This document shows positions 45,201 to 54,839 of a stretch of DNA of 64,000 bases, piece by piece; position 1 is the stretch's first letter; the number at the start of each line of letters is the position of its first letter. Location: assembly GCA_002441285.1 (NCBI GenBank), contig DJVR01000034.1, positions 1-64,000 on the forward strand, in the 5' to 3' direction. This DNA comes from Candidatus Atribacteria bacterium UBA6251 (GTDB lineage: Bacteria; Atribacterota; Phoenicimicrobiia; Phoenicimicrobiales; Phoenicimicrobiaceae). The position numbers were made by a program, and so were the translations under genes. The notes under the pieces were generated by a model that searched no databases, was not told the origin of the DNA, and was given only the letters and a program-made list of their open reading frames with translations.

Positions 45201-46346
45201 TTATACTTTGATAATTTCTTTTAGAACATTGATTATTTTTGGGTCATATTTTTTCCCGGTAAAAGAGAAAAATCTTTTTAATGCTTCTTTGTCGGGTAAA
45301 GAATTTTCTACATAATTATTCTTGCTATTATTATAAAGTATATTAGTAAAATCTTCAACCACAGCTATAATCCGAGAAGCAAGAGGGATTTCTTCTCCTT
45401 TTAGCCCCTTGGGATAACCTGATCCGTCATAATTTTCGTGATGATGGAGGATAATGGGTGCTAAATCTTTGAATAAATGTATCTGTTTAAGCATATTTGC
45501 TCCAATTATAGGATGCATACTTATTTCTTTTTGAATTATAGGAGTTAGGTTTTCTCTTGGTCTTGGTTTGAAGCTAAGATCTATTTTATGGTTAGTTTTT
45601 AATTTACCAATATTATGTAAAAGTGCGGCATAATATAAGTTATTATATTCTTTCCCGACTATTCCTAATTTATTACCAACCTGGGTAGCTAATCGTGCTA
45701 CTTGCATAAAATAGCCTTTGGGACCAAGAGGGTCACTCTCTATGGCTTGAATCAATATCTCCATAATATTTACAAAATAATTATTTAAATCTCTGATAAT
45801 ATTAGCATTTCTTAAAACGACTACAGCTTGATTAGCAAAAGAGGTTAAGGTCTGTTCATCATTTTTATCGAAAAGTTTATTCTCTTTTTTATTGACTACC
45901 TCCATTACCCCTAATATTTCTTTCTCTAATATTAAAGGCACACAAATAATTGATTTAGTTTTAAATTTTGTTTTTTCATCAAATATTTTCTTCCATCGCT
46001 TATCTTTGGATACATCATTAACTATCAGAGAAATACCATTTTCAGCAACCCATCCAGCAATTCCTTCTCCAACTTTAACTTTATAGCCTCTTATTTCCTT
46101 GCTCTTTTTACCTAAACTTGCTTGAAAAGATAATTCTCTTTTCTCTTGGTCTAACAGCAATATAGAAGCAGCTTCTCCTTCTACGATTATAGTGGCATAA
46201 TTAATTATCTTGTTTAACAAAATATCTAAATCTATAGTATGGGTTAAATCAAAAGTTATTTTATTTAAGGCATCTAATTGTAATAACTTCTTTTTGAGTT
46301 CACTAAATTTGTTATCTTCAACTATATTATTTTTATCATCAATCAT
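45201..46346 (-). CDS. GAF domain protein with degenerate HD-GYP domain
   Basis: 381 residues. An N-terminal GAF sensor domain (about 30-180) is followed by an HD-GYP domain (about 195-375). The GYP loop is intact (HHHENYDGSGYPKG, 301-314). The metal site is altered: the HD pair reads His244-Asn245 (LLHNIGK instead of LLHDIGK), and the first conserved His before it is replaced (GPKGYF, Tyr212, where GH is usual). It may bind c-di-GMP without hydrolysing it. GAGGTG precedes the ATG. Located between pilB and pilC, it could report c-di-GMP to the pilus motor; that is inference. Confidence 0.88.
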   Translation of the reverse strand: MIDDKNNIVEDNKFSELKKKLLQLDALNKITFDLTHTIDLDILLNKIINYATIIVEGEAASILLLDQEKRELSFQASLGKKSKEIRGYKVKVGEGIAGWVAENGISLIVNDVSKDKRWKKIFDEKTKFKTKSIICVPLILEKEILGVMEVVNKKENKLFDKNDEQTLTSFANQAVVVLRNANIIRDLNNYFVNIMEILIQAIESDPLGPKGYFMQVARLATQVGNKLGIVGKEYNNLYYAALLHNIGKLKTNHKIDLSFKPRPRENLTPIIQKEISMHPIIGANMLKQIHLFKDLAPIILHHHENYDGSGYPKGLKGEEIPLASRIIAVVEDFTNILYNNSKNNYVENSLPDKEALKRFFSFTGKKYDPKIINVLKEIIKV

Positions 46347-46368
46347 TTTAATTCACCTCAATTAACTT

Positions 46369-48090
46369 TTAGGAGGTAACTACTCTTAAAACTTCGCTTA
46401 TGGTAGTAATCCCTGCACAAACTTTTTTTATACCATCCTCCTTTAAGGTACACATACCTTCTTCAAGTGCAACTTCCTTAAGTTTTTTATTGTTTACGTT
46501 CTTAGTAATCAATTCTCTTATAGTGTCAGTGATAATCATTAACTCGAAGAGGGCAATTCTACCCTTATATCCTGTGTGCTTACAATTAGAACACCCTTCA
46601 CCTTGGTATAAAGTTATCTCCGAACTTCTTATCTCATAGTCATTCATTATTTCTTGTATTTCGGGAGTTACTTCTAATACTTTTTTACATTGGGGGCAGA
46701 TTCTTCTTACCAATCTTTGCGCAATAATACCAATTACTGAAGAAGAGATTAGAAATGGTTCAATTCCCATATCGATTAATCTTATCACTGAACCGGGAGC
46801 ATCGTTAGTATGTAGAGTACTTAGCACTAAATGCCCGGTAAGTGCTGCCTGGACTGCAATTTCGGCAGTTTCTTTATCTCTAATCTCTCCTACTAGCATA
46901 ATATCAGGGTCCTGACGCAAAAAACTTCTTAAACCTGCCGCAAAAGTAAGTCCTATTTTTGGTTTAGCTTGAATCTGACTAATTCCCTTTAATCTATATT
47001 CTACTGGGTCTTCAATAGTCATAATCTTTTTTTCACTGGAATTCAATAAATTTAAAGCGGTATATAGGGTAGTAGATTTTCCACTTCCAGTAGGACCAGT
47101 AACCAGAATAATACCATTTGGCTTACTAATTAAAGAAACAAATTTGGGAAGAATATCTTTGGACAAACCTAAAGAGTCTAAGTCTAATAAAATGCTCGCT
47201 GGATCTAAGATTCTTAATACTACACTCTCTCCATTTACAGTAGGGATAGTAGAAACTCTAATATTTATATTTCTTCCCCCCACTTTAACTTGAATTCTAC
47301 CATCTTGCGGTAATCTTCTTTCGGCAATATCTAAATCAGACATTATTTTTATTCTAGAAATAACAGCTAAATGTAAATTTTTGGGTAGGGTCATTACATC
47401 GATTAATATCCCATCAATGCGATAACGCACTCTAAGGCTTTCTTCTCCAAATAATTCTATATGAATATCACTGGCTTTCTCTTTAACTGCTCTCAAAATA
47501 ATCAGATTAACCAGGGCAATTACTGGCGCTTCTTCGCTTTTACTTACTTCCGCAATATCACTAATTTCTTTTTCATCTTCTTTTAAAACGGTAACTTGCA
47601 TATTTTCCAGTTTACCAATTACCTGATCCCATTCTTCCGTAATTCCATATACTTCATCTAAAGCTCGATTAATATCTTCACCAAAAGCTAATACCGAATC
47701 AATATCATATCCTAATCTAATTTTTAATTCATCATGCGCAAAAACATCTAAAGGGTTTGCCATAGCTACCAGTAATCTGTCTCTCTCTTTATCAATAGCA
47801 ATAAGCTGATGTCTTCTAGACATCTCTTCAGGAATTAAGACTACTATGGTAGGATCAATATTTATTTCATTTAAATTTACGTATTTTACCCCAATTTCAT
47901 CAGCTAAAGCAAGCATCATTTCGTCTTTTTTAAGTATACCCAAATCAATAATTACCTTTTGTAATTCATTACCACTATTTTTTTGAATTTTAATAATTCT
48001 ATCTAATTGCTCATCATTGATTAAATTTCTCTTATATAAGATATCTAACAGGAAATTGCCCGTGATACTTTTACTTATGTTTTTTTTCAT
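46369..48090 (-). CDS. pilB: Type IV pilus extension ATPase PilB
   Basis: 573 residues from ATG 48090 (AGGAGAGG just upstream; an earlier TTG would overlap it). N-terminal MshEN/T2SSE-N domain (about 15-155; a c-di-GMP-binding fold in some homologues), catalytic domain with Walker A GPTGSGKST near 325, Walker B region DPDIMLVGEIRDKETAE, His box TGHLVLSTLHTNDA, and a Cys4 zinc motif (CPQC ... CSNCKHTG) typical of PilB/GspE. First gene of the island's pilB-GAF/HD-GYP-pilC order. Powers pilus extension. A second homologue lies at 54840-56543. Confidence 0.95.
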   Translation of the reverse strand: MKKNISKSITGNFLLDILYKRNLINDEQLDRIIKIQKNSGNELQKVIIDLGILKKDEMMLALADEIGVKYVNLNEINIDPTIVVLIPEEMSRRHQLIAIDKERDRLLVAMANPLDVFAHDELKIRLGYDIDSVLAFGEDINRALDEVYGITEEWDQVIGKLENMQVTVLKEDEKEISDIAEVSKSEEAPVIALVNLIILRAVKEKASDIHIELFGEESLRVRYRIDGILIDVMTLPKNLHLAVISRIKIMSDLDIAERRLPQDGRIQVKVGGRNINIRVSTIPTVNGESVVLRILDPASILLDLDSLGLSKDILPKFVSLISKPNGIILVTGPTGSGKSTTLYTALNLLNSSEKKIMTIEDPVEYRLKGISQIQAKPKIGLTFAAGLRSFLRQDPDIMLVGEIRDKETAEIAVQAALTGHLVLSTLHTNDAPGSVIRLIDMGIEPFLISSSVIGIIAQRLVRRICPQCKKVLEVTPEIQEIMNDYEIRSSEITLYQGEGCSNCKHTGYKGRIALFELMIITDTIRELITKNVNNKKLKEVALEEGMCTLKEDGIKKVCAGITTISEVLRVVTS

Positions 48091-48124
48091 TCTTCCTCTC
48101 CTAATGAATGCAAAGTGCAATATT

Positions 48125-48886
48125 TTATCTCATTTTTAAAACTAATCCGATAAAAATAGCCAGTGAAGTATTAATAATTCTTTTTAAATTATATACCTTT
48201 TCTATCTTTTCTGCACTTATTTGGTAATAAATAAAGTTAGCTATTATAAAACCTATAAAAATAATGGCTATATATTTATCATCTAAATATTGAGTTGAGA
48301 TAGTTAATAATAAACGATAAGATTTATCGATGGTCTGATTTTCTGGTATTTTAATCTTTATTTTTTTGGGTACTAATGATGTAAGAGATTTATCTGTAAT
48401 ATCTTCTTTTTCTTTAATATGCAAAAGTAAAATAGGAATAAAAAATACTGAAATAATATATCCGCTTAAATTGATAATAAATATATCATTATTATAAAAT
48501 TCTATTAAATAATTTAAAAAAGTACTATTAAAGTTATAATTTAAAAAATAATTTTTATTAAAAATAATACTCAGGATAAAAATTATTCCCAGATGCAAGA
48601 TTTGATCAAATAAAAAAATTCCTATTGTCAGATTATTATCTTTTTTTGAATGTTCTAATTTTACTTTATCAATAATAGTATGGGAAATAAAAATAATCAT
48701 AAGAAGCAAAATATAGGAAAATTCTTCTAAATAGGGAAAGGTTAAGAGAACAGAAAAGATTAATACTATCAGACTATGCAGTAAAACTCCCCATTCAGTA
48801 TTCATTTTTATATTGAATATTTGCTTGGTTTGTAAAGGAAAATCAGCAATTATATGCGCCAATAACAATCTATAAAATAGTGACAT
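48125..48886 (-). CDS. DUF3307-family membrane protein
   Basis: 253 residues, about seven membrane helices. The start FYRLLLAHIIADFPLQTKQIF and the following HTIIDKVKLEH match DUF3307, a family of integral membrane proteins without assigned function. The second half (about 120-253) has no family I recognise. GGAG lies ten bases before the ATG. Transcription could run into pilB 35 bases downstream. Confidence 0.75.
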   Translation of the reverse strand: MSLFYRLLLAHIIADFPLQTKQIFNIKMNTEWGVLLHSLIVLIFSVLLTFPYLEEFSYILLLMIIFISHTIIDKVKLEHSKKDNNLTIGIFLFDQILHLGIIFILSIIFNKNYFLNYNFNSTFLNYLIEFYNNDIFIINLSGYIISVFFIPILLLHIKEKEDITDKSLTSLVPKKIKIKIPENQTIDKSYRLLLTISTQYLDDKYIAIIFIGFIIANFIYYQISAEKIEKVYNLKRIINTSLAIFIGLVLKMR

Positions 48887-49184
48887 TTGGCAAATTCTCC
48901 AAATTCAACAATTCTATGGCTTTCTATATTGTTACTTATAGTAAGGGAAGTTTAGTAATATAAACATATTTAGTTAAATCCACTGGTAATTGGGAATAAA
49001 TTTTTATTAATTTGATATTAATCTATTACAGCTAGGTTAGAAAATAAATTTAGAATTTTAATAAAATATTATTTTGTTTACTCCTCCCTTCCCTAACTAA
49101 CTGGTTTACAAATTATCTGTGTACTTCTAAAGTAAGGTGTGAAGTGTATATTTTTAAAAATTGTTAATGTGATTAACCTAAAAT

Positions 49185-49718
49185 TCATTTAGGCCAGTCA
49201 CCGTTTTCCAGATTAATTAAATTTCTTTTCAACCAGTAAGAAAGAATAATTCTTTCAAAATTACGCTTAAAAAATGTTCCTATCGAATCTCTATTGATGA
49301 TAGGTTTAACTAAAATAGTGGTAAGTTTTAACCTGTTTCCTCCCCAGATATCGGTAAAAATCTGATCACCGATTACTACGGTCTCTTTTTTTTCTGTTTT
49401 TAATATTTTTAGACCATTTAAAAAAGGTGTATTACAAGGTTTAAAAAATTTTGAATAGTAAGGAATATTCAAAAATTTGGCAAATTTCTCGACTCTTTTT
49501 GATTTGGTATTAGAAACTATGCAAAGCTTAAATTCTAATTTTTTCGCTTCATTAACCCAATTAATAACCTTCTGGTCTATTTTATTACCTCCCCAAGCCA
49601 CCAAAGTATTATCTAAATCAATAATAATGCCTTTTATTCTCTGCTTTTCTTTTAACTTTTTTAAATCTATATTATAAATTGAATTGACATAAACCTTCGG
49701 TTTGAATATTTCAAACAA
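49185..49718 (-). CDS. YqeG-like HAD phosphatase (subfamily IIIA)
   Basis: 177 residues. HAD motif I IIDLDNTLV (about 32-40), motif II VSNT, motif III lysine in the KFFKPC region and motif IV VVIGDQIFTDIWGGN. This is the YqeG/GEP4-like group; the Firmicute member lies near ribosome-assembly and shikimate genes, while the eukaryotic relative Gep4 dephosphorylates phosphatidylglycerol phosphate. TTG start at 49718 with GAGG nearby. Substrate unknown. Confidence 0.88.
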   Translation of the reverse strand: MFEIFKPKVYVNSIYNIDLKKLKEKQRIKGIIIDLDNTLVAWGGNKIDQKVINWVNEAKKLEFKLCIVSNTKSKRVEKFAKFLNIPYYSKFFKPCNTPFLNGLKILKTEKKETVVIGDQIFTDIWGGNRLKLTTILVKPIINRDSIGTFFKRNFERIILSYWLKRNLINLENGDWPK

Positions 49719-49958
49719 TTCTTTATCCTCTTTTTAGATTTTTATAAATAGTAGCTTGTTTTTAGAAAACGTTTTCTAATCTCCTAATAAATAGATTATA
49801 TTATTTTTGAAAAATTACTTCTCACTTTTTTAGTTCGCTATGGCCTTATAAAAATAAAGGGATGCAGTATTATTAAATTATTGCACCATTAAATTTGTAA
49901 GGAATTTTGACTATTAGTAAAAGATCATTTGCTGACTTCTAATGATTAGGTGCTAAAA

Positions 49959-50570
49959 CTAGGCGATAGATTTTATTTTGCTTACAATTATATCAATAGC
50001 AACGTCATTTAATCCACCCTGAGGTATAATAATATCTGCATAGCGTTTAGAGGGTTCTACAAATTGTAAAAACATTGGCTTTACTATATTTAAATATTGG
50101 TTAATTACAGATTCCATAGTTCGCCCTCTTTCTTTGGTGTCTCTTAATAATCTCCGAATAAACCGTTCGTCCTCATCTGCATCTACAAAAATTTTTATAT
50201 CAAGAAGTTCCCTAATTCTCTCTTCTTCCAGAACCATTATACCTTCCAGGATAATAATATCCTTTGGGATTACCTTCTCTACTTCCTTTTTTCTTGTATA
50301 ATCAGTAAAAGAATAGATGGGTTTTTCAATCTCTTCTTTTTTAATTAGTTTTTTTAGATGGGCTATTAGTAGGTCATTATCAAAAGCAGAAGGATGATCA
50401 AAATTAACTTTCTTTCTTTCTTCCAGAGGAATATGGCTTAAATCTTTATAATAAGCATCTTGTTCTAAAACTAAAACATTCTTTCCTTTCAAACTTTCAT
50501 ATATTCGATAAGCAACAGTAGTCTTTCCTGAACCAGTTCCCCCGGCAATTCCAATTATTAATGTTTTCAT
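49959..50570 (-). CDS. udk: Uridine kinase
   Basis: 203 residues from ATG 50570 (GGAGGG just upstream). Phosphorylates uridine and cytidine in pyrimidine salvage. P-loop GGTGSGKTT at about 9-17, then [13 protein letters not shown] and the nucleoside-binding FDHPSAFD, and [12 protein letters not shown] as lid. An upstream frame extension would translate the palindrome at 50583-50613 and is not real. The gene lies 39 bases after mltG. Confidence 0.94.
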   Translation of the reverse strand: MKTLIIGIAGGTGSGKTTVAYRIYESLKGKNVLVLEQDAYYKDLSHIPLEERKKVNFDHPSAFDNDLLIAHLKKLIKKEEIEKPIYSFTDYTRKKEVEKVIPKDIIILEGIMVLEEERIRELLDIKIFVDADEDERFIRRLLRDTKERGRTMESVINQYLNIVKPMFLQFVEPSKRYADIIIPQGGLNDVAIDIIVSKIKSIA

Positions 50571-50582
50571 ATTCCCTCCTAT

Positions 50583-50613
50583 GTAAAAAAAAGTGCCTGG
50601 CACTTTTTTTTAC
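50583..50613. repeat. 31-bp near-perfect palindrome at the mltG/udk boundary
   Basis: 15-bp arms about one central base (GTAAAAAAAAGTGCC and its complement). It includes the mltG stop codon (50610-50612) and flanks with A/T runs, so on either strand it forms a terminator-like hairpin. The AGTGCC-N-GGCACT core is a REP-like unit I have met in other genomes; only one copy is here. Confidence 0.7.
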
Positions 50614-51557
50614 ATCTTGTTTTTGAGATGATCTTCGTAGGTCCTGGAAAAGATATGTTTTCCATCTGGACCTAAGGTGAAAAAGAGCCATTCAGTTTCA
50701 GCCGGCTCCAAAGCTGCCTTAATGGACTCCAAACCCGGGTTACAAATAGGACCAGGAGGAAGACCATAATATAAATAGGTGTTATAGGGTGAATCAATAT
50801 TTAAATCTGTATCACTTAACTTTTCTTTTGGATGACCTAAAATATATTGAATGGTAGCACAAGATTGCAATTTCATATTAATCTTTAAACGATTATAAAA
50901 TACAGAAGCTATGATCTTTTTTTCTTCATCATATTTGGCTTCTCTTTCAATCAGTGATGCCATAGTAATAACCTCTTCCCAGGACAGCTTATTTGGTCTA
51001 CTTTTTTGCTGAAGGTCTTCAGTTCTTTGTTGAAAATTTTCTTGCATCAATCTATACATTTTTTCAGCTCCGTATCCTTTAGGAACTTCATAAGTATCTG
51101 GAAAAAGGTACCCTTCTCCCATATTTTTATTCTCCCTTACCAACTTTAAGAAAGATTCCTTTGAAGCAATCTCTTTATTTTCCAATAAATCCGCGATTTG
51201 TACACAGGTATAACCTTCGGGGATAGTTATTCGATAAACTATTATCTCTCCTTTGATCATTTTCTCTAAAATCTGGCGTAGATTCATTGCGGGACTAAGA
51301 TGGTATTCACCATATCTTAATTTATCTTCTAATTTAGATAATCTCAAGAATAGGGGCAAAAAATAAATATTTTTTCGGATAATCTGATTATCTTCTAATA
51401 TTTTCACAATTTGCCTGGCATTAGCTCCAGGAGGAATAATAATAATCTTTTGTAAAAAAGAATTTTCTTCCGCAGGAAAGTAAAAAGCAGTAAGCATCAA
51501 GATAGTCAGCAATAATATTACTGAAAATAAAAAGAATAGCTTTCTAAAAAAATTCAT
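50610..51557 (-). CDS. mltG: Endolytic murein transglycosylase MltG
   Basis: 315 residues. Cytosolic start, one membrane helix (about 8-27), a LysM-like region, then the YceG catalytic domain: YLFPDTYEVPK, the catalytic Glu in MASLIEREAKYDEEK (about residue 204), VFYNRLKINMKLQSC and PYNTYLYYGLPPGPICNPG. It ends growing glycan strands in peptidoglycan. Six bases downstream of ruvX, with which it is often paired. The last codons and stop are inside the palindrome at 50583-50613. Confidence 0.94.
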   Translation of the reverse strand: MNFFRKLFFLFSVILLLTILMLTAFYFPAEENSFLQKIIIIPPGANARQIVKILEDNQIIRKNIYFLPLFLRLSKLEDKLRYGEYHLSPAMNLRQILEKMIKGEIIVYRITIPEGYTCVQIADLLENKEIASKESFLKLVRENKNMGEGYLFPDTYEVPKGYGAEKMYRLMQENFQQRTEDLQQKSRPNKLSWEEVITMASLIEREAKYDEEKKIIASVFYNRLKINMKLQSCATIQYILGHPKEKLSDTDLNIDSPYNTYLYYGLPPGPICNPGLESIKAALEPAETEWLFFTLGPDGKHIFSRTYEDHLKNKM

Positions 51558-51563
51558 CTTCCT

Positions 51564-51986
51564 TTACCTGTTATTCATCATTCTTCTATCTAAATAGGAT
51601 TGTAGGATAATTACTGCTGACATTTTATCAATTACCTTTTTTCTTTTTTTTCGGCTTCTATCCATTTCAATCAAAAGTCTTTCTGCTTTAGCTGTACTTA
51701 ATCTTTCATCTTCCAATTCTACCTGAATATCACAAATATTTTTTAGATTATGAGCAAAAGAAAGCACCTTTTCAGCCTGTTTACCCAAAGTTCCATTCAT
51801 ATTACGGGGTAAACCTAAGACTATCTTTTCTACTCCATAGTGATTGACTATATCTTTTATTTTTTCTAAATCATCTTTTTCCACAGTACAAAGAACAGTA
51901 GGTAGACCCTGGGCAGTTATACCTAATTCATCACTTATAGCCAGACCAATCCTTTTTTCTCCTAAATCTATTCCCAATATTCTCAA
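51564..51986 (-). CDS. ruvX: RuvX/YqgF RNase H-fold nuclease
   Basis: 140 residues. RNase H-like start RILGIDLGEKRIGLAISDE with the first catalytic Asp, KIVLGLPRNMNGTLG in the middle and DERLSTAKAERLLIE with the later acidic residues. Implicated in pre-16S rRNA 5' processing. TTG start at 51986 with GGAG nine bases upstream. Order alaS-ruvX-mltG is conserved in many bacteria. Confidence 0.93.
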   Translation of the reverse strand: MRILGIDLGEKRIGLAISDELGITAQGLPTVLCTVEKDDLEKIKDIVNHYGVEKIVLGLPRNMNGTLGKQAEKVLSFAHNLKNICDIQVELEDERLSTAKAERLLIEMDRSRKKRKKVIDKMSAVIILQSYLDRRMMNNR

Positions 51987-52056
51987 TCTTTAATTCTCCG
52001 CAAGCTCTTTTTAAAATTTTTAGAAAGGAAATATAACTAAAAAATATTTTAATTAT

Positions 52057-54708
52057 TTATTTAAAATATGCATATACCTTTTCTAAAACCTGGTTTAATC
52101 TTTCAATCTTTGTCCCACCAGCTTGTGCCATTGATTTTTTCCCTCCACCTTTTCCACCAATTAGAGGAGCAAGATAATTAATGATCTTTACAGCATCAAA
52201 ACCTTTTTCCACTAAATCATTAGTAACCATTACCAGGAGAATAACTTTATTTTGATTTATTACTGTACCCAGCAGGATTACACCTGATTCAATCTTATCT
52301 CTTATTAGATCACCCCAGTAACGTAATTCTTCATTATCTGTAGCTTCTATACGTGCGGATACTATCTTTATTCCTTGAATAACCTGGCTCCTTTTTAATA
52401 TCTCATTGAGTTCATAAACAGCTAATCTATTTTTATTTACTTTTATCTCTCTTTTTAGATTATTTATTTCCTCTAAAATTTGGTTCAAACGATGATTAAT
52501 ATCTGCGGGTAGAACATCTAATTTCTGGGCAGCTTGAGATAAAATTTCATCTCTTTCTTGGATATATTTTAAAGCCTCCTCTCCAGTTACCGCTTCAATT
52601 CTTCGTATATTACTTCCAATCCCCTGCTCATTTAATATTTTAAATAATCCTATAGAAGAGGTCTTATCTAAGTGTGTACCACCACATAATTCTAAACTAT
52701 AATCTCCAATCTTTATTACTCTGACTTTATCTCCATATTTTTCGTCAAAAAGGGCTATCGCTCCCAGTTTTTGTGCCTGTTCAAGGCTGGTGATAATCTT
52801 CTCAACCGGTAAATCTTCAAATATCTTTTCATTAACTCTTCCCTCTATCCTTTTTAATTCTTCTTTCTGTAAATAAGTAAAGTGGGTAAAATCAAATCTG
52901 AAATGTTTCTCGGTAACCAGAGAACCTGCTTGTCTAACATGTGGACCTAGAACCTCCCTTAAAGCCTGATGTAAAAGATGAGTAGAGGTATGATTTCTAG
53001 CAATAGCCATTCTTCTTTTTTTATCTACTTGAGCAATTACCGTTTCCTTTGTCCTTATCTCACCTTCTTCTACAATGCCATAATGAATTATTAAGTTCTC
53101 CAGAGGACTCTGGGTGTCAGTAACTTTAAATTTGAAACCTTTTCTATTCAAAGAAACTATTTCCCCTTGATCGCCAATCTGTCCACCTTTCTCGGCATAA
53201 AAAGGAGTTTTATCTAATACAATTTCACATTTCTCCCCATCTGAAGCTAATTCCACCCTTTGGCCTTCTTTAATAATGGCCAAAACTTGAGCATTAGTTT
53301 TATCAGAGTCATATCCGATAAATATTGTCTCTCCTTTTTCCTTCTGGATACTTCTAAATATTTCTTTATTTTTCTTATCGTTTTCCAAGTCTATTTTCGA
53401 GACAGACCATATTTTTCTTGATTTTTCTTTCTGCAGTTCCATCGCTTTTTCAAATTCTAATTCATTAACTGTAAACCCATCTTCTTGAAGTAATTCCTTG
53501 GTTAATTCAATGGGAAATCCGTAAGTATCATACAGTTTGAAGGCTTCTTCCCCACTTAAAATTAATTTATTTTCCTTCTTCAAGGAGGCTTTCATTGTCT
53601 CTAAAATCTGTATCCCAATATTCAAGGTTTCTTGAAACTTTTTTTCTTCACTTAAAATAATCTGACAGATTTGATTTTCAGAGGTGGTTAGTTCAGGATA
53701 AACATCCTGCATCATATCAATAACCACTGGAGCTATTTCAAAAAGAAATGGGCGGTCAAAATTTAAGCTCCTTCCATAGCGGAAAGCTCTTCTTAATAAC
53801 ATTCGTAATACATAACCCCTACCTTCATTGGAAGGCATAATTCCATCAGCAATCATAAAGACCAATGCCCTCATATGGTCAGCAATTACCTTTAAAGCTA
53901 AATCTATTTTATGATTCTGTTGATACTTTACTCCTGCATTTTGAGCTACAAAATTGATTATAGGCAAAAAAAGGTCAGTTTCAAAATCAGTATGAGCCCC
54001 CTGCAGGACAGAAGCGATCCTCTCTAATCCTAAACCAGTGTCAATATTCTTTTTAGGTAAAGGAGTAAGTGATCCATCTTCATTACGATTATATTGCATA
54101 AAAACCAGGTTCCATAGTTCAAGGTATCTATCGCCATCTACGCCAACGCCTCCCCCCGTGTTAGAAGCTCTTTCAGTACCTAAATCAATATATATTTCAG
54201 AACAGGGTCCGCAAGGCCCGGTGGGCCCTACTTTCCAGAGATTATCTTCTTCTCCCAAACGAATAATCTTATGATCCGGAATTCCAATCAGATTGTACCA
54301 AATTTCGTATGCCTCTTCATCATCTTTATAGATAGAAACCCATAATTTTTCTTTGGGAAATCCGATAACCTCAGTAAATAATTCCCAACTCCACTGAATT
54401 GCTTCTTTCTTAAAATAATCTCCAAAAGAAAAATTACCCAACATTTCAAAAAAAGTATGATGGCGGGCAGTTCTACCTACATTTTCAATATCATTGGTAC
54501 GCACACATTTTTGACAGGTAGTTGCTCTTTTCATTGCCGATTTTACCTGCCCTAAAAAGATAGGCTTAAAGGGGACCATACCAGCAATGGTAAGTAAAAT
54601 AGTAGGATCTGCTGGGATTAGGGAAGCACTGGGAACTATTTTATGTCCTTTACTTTCAAAAAACTTTAAAAAAAGCGTTCTTATTTCTTTACTACTCATA
54701 TATTTCAT
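52057..54708 (-). CDS. alaS: Alanyl-tRNA synthetase
   Basis: 883 residues. Class II catalytic N-terminus (FFESKGHKIVPSASL, TCQKCVRTNDIENVG, HHTFFEMLGNFSFGDYFK), editing domain with zinc ligands in NHTSTHLLHQALREVLG and LCGGTHLD, and a C-terminal C-Ala domain with GGKGGGKKSMAQAGG. Complete. AAGGAG ten bases before the ATG. Unlike valS, its upstream region shows no T-box. Confidence 0.97.
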   Translation of the reverse strand: MKYMSSKEIRTLFLKFFESKGHKIVPSASLIPADPTILLTIAGMVPFKPIFLGQVKSAMKRATTCQKCVRTNDIENVGRTARHHTFFEMLGNFSFGDYFKKEAIQWSWELFTEVIGFPKEKLWVSIYKDDEEAYEIWYNLIGIPDHKIIRLGEEDNLWKVGPTGPCGPCSEIYIDLGTERASNTGGGVGVDGDRYLELWNLVFMQYNRNEDGSLTPLPKKNIDTGLGLERIASVLQGAHTDFETDLFLPIINFVAQNAGVKYQQNHKIDLALKVIADHMRALVFMIADGIMPSNEGRGYVLRMLLRRAFRYGRSLNFDRPFLFEIAPVVIDMMQDVYPELTTSENQICQIILSEEKKFQETLNIGIQILETMKASLKKENKLILSGEEAFKLYDTYGFPIELTKELLQEDGFTVNELEFEKAMELQKEKSRKIWSVSKIDLENDKKNKEIFRSIQKEKGETIFIGYDSDKTNAQVLAIIKEGQRVELASDGEKCEIVLDKTPFYAEKGGQIGDQGEIVSLNRKGFKFKVTDTQSPLENLIIHYGIVEEGEIRTKETVIAQVDKKRRMAIARNHTSTHLLHQALREVLGPHVRQAGSLVTEKHFRFDFTHFTYLQKEELKRIEGRVNEKIFEDLPVEKIITSLEQAQKLGAIALFDEKYGDKVRVIKIGDYSLELCGGTHLDKTSSIGLFKILNEQGIGSNIRRIEAVTGEEALKYIQERDEILSQAAQKLDVLPADINHRLNQILEEINNLKREIKVNKNRLAVYELNEILKRSQVIQGIKIVSARIEATDNEELRYWGDLIRDKIESGVILLGTVINQNKVILLVMVTNDLVEKGFDAVKIINYLAPLIGGKGGGKKSMAQAGGTKIERLNQVLEKVYAYFK

Positions 54709-54839
54709 CGTCTATCTACTCCTTGCTCAATGAATTGGGTAACCATTTTTAAATTATTTTTTATAGTTATATTAATAAAATACATAATTAATATATTATT
54801 AATTTTTTATGGTTATTAATAGTTATTAATAGTATAATT

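Noticed and set aside
50571..50603. N-terminal extension of udk
   Set aside because: It would translate the 31-bp palindrome; GGAGGG sets the start at 50570.
52057..54839. A T-box upstream of alaS
   Set aside because: No TGGTACCACG element or terminator-antiterminator pair is seen between 54709 and 54839.
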